Assembly (NCBI GenBank): GCA_002317175.1
Contig: DCJA01000008.1
Span: forward strand, 9,082 to 29,626
DNA: 20,545 nucleotides
Direction of reading: 5' to 3'
Source: Lachnospiraceae bacterium UBA1712
GTDB taxonomy: Bacteria; Bacillota; Clostridia; Lachnospirales; Lachnospiraceae
Part shown: piece by piece, positions 7,095 through 13,797 of the stretch
Position numbering within the stretch: position 1 is the stretch's first letter
How the letters are laid out: each line of letters starts with the position of its first letter
Position numbers and translations under genes: made by a program
The notes under the pieces: generated by a model
The model's input: the letters and a program-made list of their open reading frames with translations, nothing else
Databases searched by the model: none
Told to the model about the DNA's origin: nothing

Positions 7095-8993
7095 CTAAAT
7101 ATTCTTCTTCATGCGATATTTGTTTTCATACATAATTTCATCTGCACGTTTGAAGATAGATGAAAAATCATCATCAAGAGTTCTGTCGTATTCGGCCATG
7201 CCTGATGCTATGGAAATGCGTTCAGTAAGTGGAACTGAATCACCTTTTGATTTGAGAACAGCCATATGCTCTTTCATTTCATTAAGAAGCTGATGACGTT
7301 CGGTGAAATCATCGTTTACTGCAATTGTAACAAATTCATCACCGCCTATTCTGAATACTGGACTATGCTTAAAGGTATTGCAGATAAGTCGGCAGGAGTT
7401 CTTAATATATGCATCGCCTTTCTCATGACCGTACATATCATTGACCATCTTAAGATTATTAATATCAAAATATACGACAGCGAATGGTTTGTTTTCTCCT
7501 TCAATAAAATCCTGTTCAAGCCTCTTTAGATACTTTTCATAAGCAGTACGATTTTTAACCTTTGTAAGAGTATCCTGTTCCATAAGCTCAGACAATCTGT
7601 TATTAAGTTCGGCTAGCTGCATGTTACGCTTGAGTGAGATAATAATACGATCAATCTTGTTGGTAAAGTCATATACTTTATAGTGTGCCAGCAGATTAAC
7701 AGAATTAGAAAATACAACGTATCCACATATGAAATTCTGGTAATAAATATGAGAGAATATATGAATGTTGTTGCGATTATTATCCTCAAAATCGGGCAAG
7801 AGCTGTCTGCTTTTACATTTGCTTACTGCACAGTTTTTAGCATCTCTTCTGGCGACTATAACATCCATCTCTTCACAGAAACTATGAGCTGGAAATACTT
7901 CACTGTCACGGCCAAGGTTGGCAAAAAGAGGATCAAGCATGAAGCAGAAGGAGTCACCCTCTGAACCAACAGAGCTGGTAAATATGTAATGCAGGTTGCT
8001 CTTCAGGGCCTGATAATCGTTGGCTTGAAGAATAGCCTGTTCCATGGTAATCATACGAATATCAAAGAGGTAATCATATTGGTCTCTGTACGGGAAGTCA
8101 TGGGAGTGGATTCTTCTAATTTCATCAGATGAGGATTCCTCGCCACAACCGCAACTTTCTGCTGGACAGAAGGAGCATGGAATCACAGTATCTTCAATTT
8201 CAGAGTCATTATTAAAAATACTCTGAATGGCCTTAGCAGTGGTTACACCTAGTTCGTTAAAGTGCTGATCAACTGATGCTATGGAAGGATAGAAAACCTG
8301 ACTGTTTAGCAGATGATCAAAGCCTGTGACAATTATGTCATTAGGAACAGAAAAACCTCTTTCCTCAACAGCGAGAACTGCAAAAGTCGCAAGGCTGTCA
8401 TTGGCACATACAATTGCATCAGGAAGCTTTTCTCTATTGCAAATATTGTTCTGAATATACTCTATTGCCACACCAGATTCCCAGTTGCTATAGAAGACAG
8501 TGGGCTCATTAAGATTGTGAGCGGCAAGTACTTCTTTTAAGGCTTTTAGTCTCTCGTTGGAGTCTGGATTATCTGCTGAGCCTGCAATAAACACAATATC
8601 CTTGCATTCATGCTTCTCAACAAGATGATTGCAGAGATCTAACATACCAGAATAGTTATCCACGCCAATATTAACGTGACCTTCTCTTTTATTACAGATA
8701 TTTATCGCAGGTATACCAGCTTTATCAATTGCGCCATAGATATAATCAATCGAATCGCTAAAATTCATACCTGGATAGAATACTATAGCTGCATCAAAAT
8801 CAGAAAGATCAGGGAGCTGGTATATAATACTCTGACTAAGTCTGTCCTCTGCAGGGAGTCCGTATGATTCATAACTCACAAACATATATATATCTGCATA
8901 ATTGTCGGGAAGTTTATCCATTATTCCGTTGGAATAATCAACCAGATTTTCTGTTGTCCATCCATTGGCGAAGAGTGCAATCTTTTTCCTCAT
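7095..8993 (-). CDS. LacI-type sugar-sensor / GGDEF diguanylate cyclase (paralogue 1)
   Basis: A 632-residue cytoplasmic protein with no signal peptide, membrane helix or DNA-binding domain. Residues 1-265 form a periplasmic-binding-protein-like sensor of the LacI regulator type (PDAIVCANDSLA 191-202, VPNDIIVTGFDH 217-227). A cysteine cluster follows: Cys273, Cys276, Cys281, Cys283, the last two in SCGC. Residues 300-460 are a middle region I do not recognise. The GGDEF domain covers about 470-632, with DTLTKVKNR (474-482), FDINNLKMVNDMYGHEKGD and an intact GGDEF at 550-554, so it should make c-di-GMP. The RxxD inhibitory site expected at 542-545 reads KHSP. AAGGT lies 7 bases before the ATG. 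The ligand is likely a sugar, but none can be named. Confidence 0.88.
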   Translation of the reverse strand: MRKKIALFANGWTTENLVDYSNGIMDKLPDNYADIYMFVSYESYGLPAEDRLSQSIIYQLPDLSDFDAAIVFYPGMNFSDSIDYIYGAIDKAGIPAINICNKREGHVNIGVDNYSGMLDLCNHLVEKHECKDIVFIAGSADNPDSNERLKALKEVLAAHNLNEPTVFYSNWESGVAIEYIQNNICNREKLPDAIVCANDSLATFAVLAVEERGFSVPNDIIVTGFDHLLNSQVFYPSIASVDQHFNELGVTTAKAIQSIFNNDSEIEDTVIPCSFCPAESCGCGEESSSDEIRRIHSHDFPYRDQYDYLFDIRMITMEQAILQANDYQALKSNLHYIFTSSVGSEGDSFCFMLDPLFANLGRDSEVFPAHSFCEEMDVIVARRDAKNCAVSKCKSRQLLPDFEDNNRNNIHIFSHIYYQNFICGYVVFSNSVNLLAHYKVYDFTNKIDRIIISLKRNMQLAELNNRLSELMEQDTLTKVKNRTAYEKYLKRLEQDFIEGENKPFAVVYFDINNLKMVNDMYGHEKGDAYIKNSCRLICNTFKHSPVFRIGGDEFVTIAVNDDFTERHQLLNEMKEHMAVLKSKGDSVPLTERISIASGMAEYDRTLDDDFSSIFKRADEIMYENKYRMKKNI

Positions 8994-9020
8994 ACATCTT
9001 ACCTTTATATTACAATTCTA

Positions 9021-9046
9021 AAAATGAAAAATATCACTTTCATTTT
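9021..9046. promoter_or_regulatory. Inverted repeat over the -10/+1 region of the first sensor-GGDEF gene
   Basis: AAAATGAAA (9021-9029) and TTTCATTTT (9038-9046) are perfect 9-base arms around an 8-base spacer. The right arm overlaps the minus-strand -10 box, and the rest covers the predicted start of transcription. It could be an operator or form a short hairpin at the 5' end of the mRNA. Confidence 0.45.
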
Positions 9047-9070
9047 AAAACTAAAATAAACTCATATCAA
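9042..9070 (-). promoter_or_regulatory. Promoter of the first sensor-GGDEF gene
   Basis: On the minus strand TTGATA (9065-9070) and TAAAAT (9042-9047) are exactly 17 bases apart, about 50 bases upstream of the start codon. Confidence 0.65.
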
Positions 9071-9128
9071 GTTATAAAAGTGCACTAATAGAGGCGGTCA
9101 TATTCGTTAAATAGTTAAGATAGTGTGG

Positions 9129-9157
9129 TTGAAACGCCCATTGTGCATATGTATAAT
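9129..9157 (+). promoter_or_regulatory. Promoter of the small membrane protein gene
   Basis: TTGAAA (9129-9134) and a perfect TATAAT (9152-9157) are 17 bases apart. Transcription would start near 9164, about 30 bases before the ATG at 9195. Confidence 0.78.
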
Positions 9158-9194
9158 ATAGCTATGTTGTTTAAGCTTTTAGGAGGAGATATAG

Positions 9195-9596
9195 ATGAGT
9201 AAAAGTAACGAAAGCAATGATGTAGTACAGTTCTTTGTTGGTCTTGTAATGACTGTGGCAGGTGGCTATCTGTTTATGCAGAATGTTGAAGTATATTCAA
9301 GCAGTATTTTCACCTTCAGACTAATGGGAAGAGATATGGATGGACTGATATTTGTCCCATTGATTGCAAGTATTATCTTCCTGTTCTACAAATACAATAT
9401 AGTTTCCAAAATCTGTTGTGGACTTAGTGTGGTAATCATTATTGCCAATGTAATTATGAATTTACATCTATACTGGAGAGCGACTTCACTTTTTGGAACA
9501 CTGGTTATATTCATTCTTTTATTTGGTGGTGTTGGATTGCTGGCTAAGGTATTGTTTGCTAATCCAGCTGGAAAGCATGGAAAGAAATACGACTAA
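9195..9596 (+). CDS. Small four-helix membrane protein, unknown function
   Basis: A 133-residue protein with four likely membrane segments at about 10-28, 50-65, 70-90 and 98-120. It has a short charged N terminus (SKSNESNDV) and a basic C-terminal tail (KHGKKYD). A conserved-looking polar stretch lies between helices 1 and 2 (FRLMGRDMDG, 41-50). AGGAGGAG lies directly upstream of the ATG. The gene has its own consensus promoter and its own strong terminator, so it is a single-gene transcript set between two leftward sensor-GGDEF genes. I do not recognise a family. A link to the neighbouring signalling proteins is possible, but only from position. Confidence 0.82.
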   Translation: MSKSNESNDVVQFFVGLVMTVAGGYLFMQNVEVYSSSIFTFRLMGRDMDGLIFVPLIASIIFLFYKYNIVSKICCGLSVVIIIANVIMNLHLYWRATSLFGTLVIFILLFGGVGLLAKVLFANPAGKHGKKYD

Positions 9597-9621
9597 GGTA
9601 AATGAGTTAATTATTTAATTT

Positions 9622-9664
9622 AAAAAGTCTTTTGGCTATACATTGTAACGCCAAAAGACTTTTT
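9622..9664. terminator. Bidirectional terminator
   Basis: AAAAAGTCTTTTGGC (9622-9636) is perfectly complementary to GCCAAAAGACTTTTT (9650-9664), a 15-base stem with a 13-base loop and T-runs on both exits. It ends the small membrane protein transcript and probably that of the convergent second sensor-GGDEF gene. Confidence 0.92.
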
Positions 9665-9711
9665 TATTGCAACTATATCAAATTAATATATATTTCTTGT
9701 TTAAGCAAGAA

Positions 9712-11607
9712 TCATCTGACATCCTTGTTGATAGACCTTTTGTACTCGGCCTTTCGTTCATACATCAACTGATCGGCAGACTGAATATACTGGGCAAGTG
9801 TAGATTTGATCTCTGTTCCTACATGAATAAGTCCAATACTTGCGTGAACCTTGTATTCCTTGTTCAGTTTGATATTCTCAGCATCTATTGCTTTAAGCAG
9901 ATCATCTTCAAAACTCAAATGTCGATCATAATTTGGAGAAGCCAGAATAGCGGCAAACTCGTCACCACCAAATCTTGCAACTACTTCCTCAGGACCGACT
10001 ACAGAGGAAAGTGCTTTGGCAAGTGTCACAAGACATTCATCACCTGCATTATGACCGTAGGTATCATTGATGGTCTTAAGATCGTCCATATCAATACTTA
10101 CCACGCTGACATATATTTTATGACGTTTTGCCCTGTCTAACACTACTATCATACCCTGCTCAAATCCACGTCGATTATTGATGCCTGTGAGTGGGTCAAT
10201 GAGGTACATGGCTTTTATAGCCTCCATACTCATATATTCAGTATTGAAGTTATACTCATCAAGTGCATTACCAAGTGCAACTGCGTAGGACTGGGTAAAA
10301 TGATAAGGATGCTCATCATTGTCGTATATTGAAACCATATATCCATAGCATTTGTTTTGCGAATGGATTGAATTAATAAAATATAATCCAGGACTTTCAG
10401 TATCCAAATATTCAGGAGGTAGTACATATTTTCGTTCAAACTGAATCTCAGGAGATTCATAATTCTTATTTGGATCTCTATAGAAGATTCGCTTAACAAT
10501 CATGTTAGGAGAGTACTCATTGATGAGTTCTACTGGTCGGTTTATTGAATTTAAGGCATCACTGCATAAGCAGATATATCCGACCCTGGAGAAATTGTAA
10601 ATGAAATAATTATCAGCATTAGTAAAGATATCATCAATTTCGAATGCACTCTGGTATCCATTGTACATATATACACTCATATCGACACCATAGTAGTGTC
10701 TGGTCATTTCTGCTAATCTGAATTCTAAGGAACCTGAACTATTACAGTGTGAACAGCCACAGCTGTCTCTGAGGCAGAGCTCGCTCTTTACATACTGCGT
10801 TTTTGGAGCGTCCTTGCCTTCAATGGCTTCATGAAGCGTCTTTATTGCCAGGCGGCCAAATTCAGGAATATTGGCGTCTGCAGAAGTAATAGGTATATTC
10901 TGACATCTACCCTCGGCCTCATTGTCATAACCAGATACACAGACCTGTTCTGGTACTTTTATTCCTCTTGAAGTAAGCTCATTTACTACAGAAATAGCCA
11001 TAAAGTCATTGGCGCAGACAATTGCTTCAGGAAGTTCGTTTGCAGTGAAATAGTCTACAGCTTCAACTGCCTTAGTTTTCCAGTAATTACCATAGAAAAC
11101 CATGTCATCGGTAATATCCAGGCCAGCTTCGGTCATGGCTTCTTCATAACCATGATATCTGACGCGGGCGTCCTGCAACTCCCAACGACCTGTCATATGA
11201 CATATTTTTTTGAAACCGTGATCTTTTATAAAATGATTAGTTAATTCTTTTATAGCATCATGTTCGCTGAGAAGAATATCATAGAATCTATCGGTAGATC
11301 TTTTTAATGATACGACTGGGCATTTTGCATTTTTTTCAAAATATGTGTACACAATCTCGCCCATATTATCAATGTTGTAAAGAGTTTCATCCAGAATAAA
11401 GCCGTCAAATGAGTCGAGGTCTGGAATCTTGTAGACAGATATCTCGCCTTCTCCGTAAAGCATTACATTATGATCATACACACCGTAATTAGCAAAAACA
11501 AATATATCATAATCATATTCTTTTGCTTTTGTACAAATGCTGTCCACTAAAGTTACGGCATAGTCATTATCCTGTTCACCAATTATTAAACCAATACGTT
11601 TTCTCAT
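9712..11607 (-). CDS. LacI-type sugar-sensor / GGDEF diguanylate cyclase (paralogue 2)
   Basis: A 631-residue paralogue of the protein encoded at 7095-8993, with the same layout but clearly diverged. Residues 1-270 are the LacI-like sensor (PEAIVCANDFMA 193-204, VPEQVCVSGYDNE 218-230). A cysteine cluster follows, Cys278, Cys283, Cys285 and Cys288, including SCGC. A middle region of unknown fold spans about 300-460. The GGDEF domain runs from MYLIDPLTGINNRRGFE (467-483) through IDMDDLKTINDTYGHNAGD to GGDEF at 547-551. The RxxD inhibitory site expected at 538-541 reads GPEE. There is no HTH, signal peptide or membrane helix. The ATG at 11607 aligns with the paralogue start (MRKRIGL against MRKKIAL); an ATG at 11622 is possible, and neither has a good SD. 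It is divergent from the GntR regulator of the glucuronate operon. Confidence 0.88.
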   Translation of the reverse strand: MRKRIGLIIGEQDNDYAVTLVDSICTKAKEYDYDIFVFANYGVYDHNVMLYGEGEISVYKIPDLDSFDGFILDETLYNIDNMGEIVYTYFEKNAKCPVVSLKRSTDRFYDILLSEHDAIKELTNHFIKDHGFKKICHMTGRWELQDARVRYHGYEEAMTEAGLDITDDMVFYGNYWKTKAVEAVDYFTANELPEAIVCANDFMAISVVNELTSRGIKVPEQVCVSGYDNEAEGRCQNIPITSADANIPEFGRLAIKTLHEAIEGKDAPKTQYVKSELCLRDSCGCSHCNSSGSLEFRLAEMTRHYYGVDMSVYMYNGYQSAFEIDDIFTNADNYFIYNFSRVGYICLCSDALNSINRPVELINEYSPNMIVKRIFYRDPNKNYESPEIQFERKYVLPPEYLDTESPGLYFINSIHSQNKCYGYMVSIYDNDEHPYHFTQSYAVALGNALDEYNFNTEYMSMEAIKAMYLIDPLTGINNRRGFEQGMIVVLDRAKRHKIYVSVVSIDMDDLKTINDTYGHNAGDECLVTLAKALSSVVGPEEVVARFGGDEFAAILASPNYDRHLSFEDDLLKAIDAENIKLNKEYKVHASIGLIHVGTEIKSTLAQYIQSADQLMYERKAEYKRSINKDVR

Positions 11608-11656
11608 TATTTTATAACCCATTAGACGATATAAAGAATAGTAAAACTATAACAAT

Positions 11657-11685
11657 ATTTTAGCAGAATAGGATGTCGTGAACAA
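11657..11685 (-). promoter_or_regulatory. Promoter of the second sensor-GGDEF gene
   Basis: On the minus strand TTGTTC (11680-11685) and TAAAAT (11657-11662) are 17 bases apart. Its -35 box is only 12 bases from the -35 box of the divergent gntR promoter, so the two could influence one another. Confidence 0.6.
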
Positions 11686-11697
11686 TAGATAAATGCC

Positions 11698-11726
11698 TTT
11701 ACAAAGAATTATTCAAAACCTATAAT
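11698..11726 (+). promoter_or_regulatory. Promoter of the gntR-type gene
   Basis: TTTACA (11698-11703) and a perfect TATAAT (11721-11726) are separated by 17 bases. Transcription would start near 11733, about 60 bases before the chosen TTG start. Confidence 0.75.
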
Positions 11727-11791
11727 TAAGTGAGTGTTGTAGTAATTTTAAAATAGCTACAGACAGAATGTGTAATGGCAAGGAGGCTAAA

Positions 11792-12475
11792 TTGAGGGTA
11801 ATTGATAAGCTGCCTGTTGAAACAGCGAGAGAGTACGCTCTCAGGGCTATAAAGGAAAATATAATCTCTTTGGACCTTGAACCTGGTGCCAGTATCAGTG
11901 AGAATGAAATTGCTGGATTTCTGGGGGTAAGTCGAACACCCGTCAGAGAGTCTATTCAGGAACTTAGTAAGGCATCTATTATAGAAATATATCCTCAAAG
12001 AGGTAGTTATGTGGCTCTGATTGACCCCGCTATGGTAGAGGAGGCACGCTTTTTAAGAAAGGTGCTTGATACAGCTGTTATTGAGGAGGCTTGTAATCTG
12101 GCCAATGATACGGATATTCTTGCAATGGAGGAGAATGTCTCTTTGCAGGAATTCTATCTACAGAATTCAACAACTGATAAGATATATTTGTTGGATAATG
12201 AATTTCACAGATTAATTTATTCAGCTGCTAAAAAAGATATTATTCATACCATGAGATCCAATATAATGATTCATTTTGACAGGGTAAGATCATTGTCCAT
12301 GATGACTGTTAAAGATACAAAAATTGTAAATGATCACAGACAGATGCTGGAGGCAATTAAAAACAAAGACAAAGAAATTGCAAAGCAGTTAGTCGAGAAG
12401 CATATGTCAAGATATCATATAGATGAAGCTGAGATAATGAAAAGATATCCTCAGTATTTTAAAACTCCGAATTAA
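11792..12475 (+). CDS. GntR-family (FadR/FCD) regulator, probable uronate-operon repressor
   Basis: A 227-residue regulator. Residues 10-75 are a winged HTH of the GntR type (ISENEIAGFLGVSRTPVRES, 35-54, then a wing with RGSYV). Residues 85-215 are an FCD ligand domain with its usual metal-site residues in order: Asp135 and His139 (LDNEFH), His182 (NDHRQ) and His204 (EKHMSRYH). FCD regulators of this group, such as UxuR and ExuR, bind uronates or their catabolites. The TTG at 11792 is chosen because AAGGAGG lies 5 bases upstream; the in-frame ATG at 11768 has no SD and would place that site inside the gene. It lies directly before the glucuronate operon, separated by its own terminator. Fructuronate or glucuronate as ligand is inferred from context. 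Confidence 0.88.
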   Translation: MRVIDKLPVETAREYALRAIKENIISLDLEPGASISENEIAGFLGVSRTPVRESIQELSKASIIEIYPQRGSYVALIDPAMVEEARFLRKVLDTAVIEEACNLANDTDILAMEENVSLQEFYLQNSTTDKIYLLDNEFHRLIYSAAKKDIIHTMRSNIMIHFDRVRSLSMMTVKDTKIVNDHRQMLEAIKNKDKEIAKQLVEKHMSRYHIDEAEIMKRYPQYFKTPN

Positions 12476-12496
12476 TTCAATATAGTGCATTACAGT

Positions 12497-12530
12497 AAAA
12501 GTAAGTGGAGCAACGGCCACTTACTTTTTT
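12497..12530 (+). terminator. Terminator of the gntR-type gene
   Basis: AAAAGTAAGTGG (12497-12508) pairs with CCACTTACTTTT (12517-12528) in a 12-base stem with an 8-base loop, followed by further Ts. It isolates regulator transcription from the downstream operon. Confidence 0.9.
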
Positions 12531-12553
12531 ATAGATAAATATATTTGAGGTAA

Positions 12554-12622
12554 ATTGTGTATTATAAACAAAATGAAAAATGCTTTTTGGGGCAGAATTA
12601 TATTGTACTGTGCATACACAAT
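12554..12622. repeat. Separated 9-base inverted repeat upstream of the uxuA promoter
   Basis: ATTGTGTAT (12554-12562) recurs inverted as ATACACAAT (12614-12622), 51 bases apart. The right copy lies between the -35 and -10 boxes of the operon promoter. The copies could be two sites for one regulator, but chance is possible in such AT-rich DNA. Confidence 0.3.
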
Positions 12623-12632
12623 GTGCTAATAT
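12603..12632 (+). promoter_or_regulatory. Promoter of the glucuronate operon
   Basis: TTGTAC (12603-12608) is followed after 18 bases by an extended -10, TGCTAATAT (12624-12632). Transcription would begin near 12639, inside the palindrome described next. No comparable promoter is seen between the later genes of the operon. Confidence 0.55.
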
Positions 12633-12646
12633 ACTTGTATACTAGT
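12633..12646. promoter_or_regulatory. Candidate GntR/UxuR-type operator
   Basis: ACTTGTATACTAGT is palindromic in 12 of its 14 bases around a GTATAC core. The core agrees with the TNGTATACNA pattern of GntR-family uronate regulators such as UxuR/ExuR (TTGGTATACCAA). It directly follows the -10 box and covers the predicted transcription start, the place for a repressor site. Binding by the regulator encoded at 11792-12475 is inferred. Confidence 0.5.
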
Positions 12647-12672
12647 TCAAAAGTAAAGAAGAGGATAATAAT

Positions 12673-13740
12673 ATGGAAATGACATTTAGATGGTTTGGTA
12701 CAGGATTTGACACAGTTACATTAAAGCAAATCCGTCAGATTCCTGGGGTGACAGGCGTTATTACTACTTTGTATGATACTACGCCAGGAGAGGTTTGGAG
12801 TCGTGAGAAGATACACGCACTGAAGGAAGAGGTTGAAGCTTCCGGCTTGCGTATTGCGGGAATCGAATCAGTAAATATTCATGATGCAATTAAAATTGGA
12901 AGCCCTGACAGAGATCAGTATATAGATAACTATATTGAGACCTTAAAGAATCTGGGTGAAGAAGACATACATATGGTCTGCTACAACTTTATGCCTGTAT
13001 TTGACTGGACAAGAACTGAGCTGGCAAGAAAGCGCCCTGATGGTTCTACAGTTCTGGCATATTCACAGGCAGCTATTGATGCACTTAACCCTGAGACTAT
13101 GTTTGAGTCTATCAGCAAGGATGCCAATGGTGCCATACTTCCAGGCTGGGAGCCGGAAAGAATGGCAATTATTAAAGAACTTTTTGAGAAGTACAAGGAT
13201 GTTGATGAAGAGAAGCTTTTTGAGAATCTTAAGTATTTTCTGGAAAAGATTATGCCGGTTTGTGATGAATATGACATCAACATGGCAATTCATCCAGATG
13301 ATCCTGCCTGGTCAGTATTCGGCCTTCCAAGAATCATTGTAAATATTGAGAATATTCAGAGAATGATGAGTATGGTTGATAATCCTCACAATGGTGTAAC
13401 CTTCTGCGCAGGCTCATACGGAACTAACAGAAAAAATGATCTTCCAGGAATGATTCGCGCTCTTAAAGGAAGAATTCATTTCGCACATGTCAGAAATCTT
13501 AAGTTCAATTCGGATGATGATTTTGAAGAGGCAGCACATCTTTCAAGAGATGGAAGCTTTGATCTGTACGAGATTATGAAGGCACTTTACGATATTGGAT
13601 TTGACGGACCAATCCGTCCCGACCACGGAAGAATGATCTGGGATGAGGTTGCAATGCCTGGATACGGTCTTTATGACAGAGCACTTGGTGCTACATATCT
13701 TAATGGACTGTGGGAAGCCATCGAAAAGAGTAACAAATAA
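12673..13740 (+). CDS. uxuA: D-mannonate dehydratase
   Basis: A 355-residue cytoplasmic TIM-barrel enzyme that dehydrates D-mannonate to 2-keto-3-deoxygluconate (KDG). It begins with MEMTFRWFGTGFDTVTLKQI and runs collinear with UxuA proteins, including MVCYNFMPVFDWTRTEL (101-117), which carries active-site residues. The metal ligands expected for the family are visible as His207 (MAIHPDDP), Cys245 (TFCAGSYG), His272 (IHFAHVRN) and Asp317 (IRPDHGR). Length is that of the Firmicute form (about 350-360), shorter than the enterobacterial enzyme (about 395). GAGG lies about 10 bases before the ATG. It is the first gene of the operon, immediately after the GTATAC palindrome. Confidence 0.96.
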   Translation: MEMTFRWFGTGFDTVTLKQIRQIPGVTGVITTLYDTTPGEVWSREKIHALKEEVEASGLRIAGIESVNIHDAIKIGSPDRDQYIDNYIETLKNLGEEDIHMVCYNFMPVFDWTRTELARKRPDGSTVLAYSQAAIDALNPETMFESISKDANGAILPGWEPERMAIIKELFEKYKDVDEEKLFENLKYFLEKIMPVCDEYDINMAIHPDDPAWSVFGLPRIIVNIENIQRMMSMVDNPHNGVTFCAGSYGTNRKNDLPGMIRALKGRIHFAHVRNLKFNSDDDFEEAAHLSRDGSFDLYEIMKALYDIGFDGPIRPDHGRMIWDEVAMPGYGLYDRALGATYLNGLWEAIEKSNK

Positions 13741-13797
13741 AGGATATTATCGACAAAAATTATATGATATATGATTTAAAAGATAAGAGGAAAAGAA

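Noticed and set aside
7683..7964. Rightward open frame of 93 codons opposite the first sensor-GGDEF gene
   Set aside because: It is antisense to a strongly supported gene, has no SD, and its product shows no recognisable feature.
11768..11791. ATG at 11768 as start of the GntR-type regulator
   Set aside because: There is no SD before it, while AAGGAGG at 11780-11786 is ideally placed for the TTG at 11792.
12573..12588. Possible catabolite-repression (cre) site before uxuA, TGAAAAATGCTTTTT
   Set aside because: It lacks the central CG and the end CA of the cre consensus; the symmetry is just A-run against T-run.
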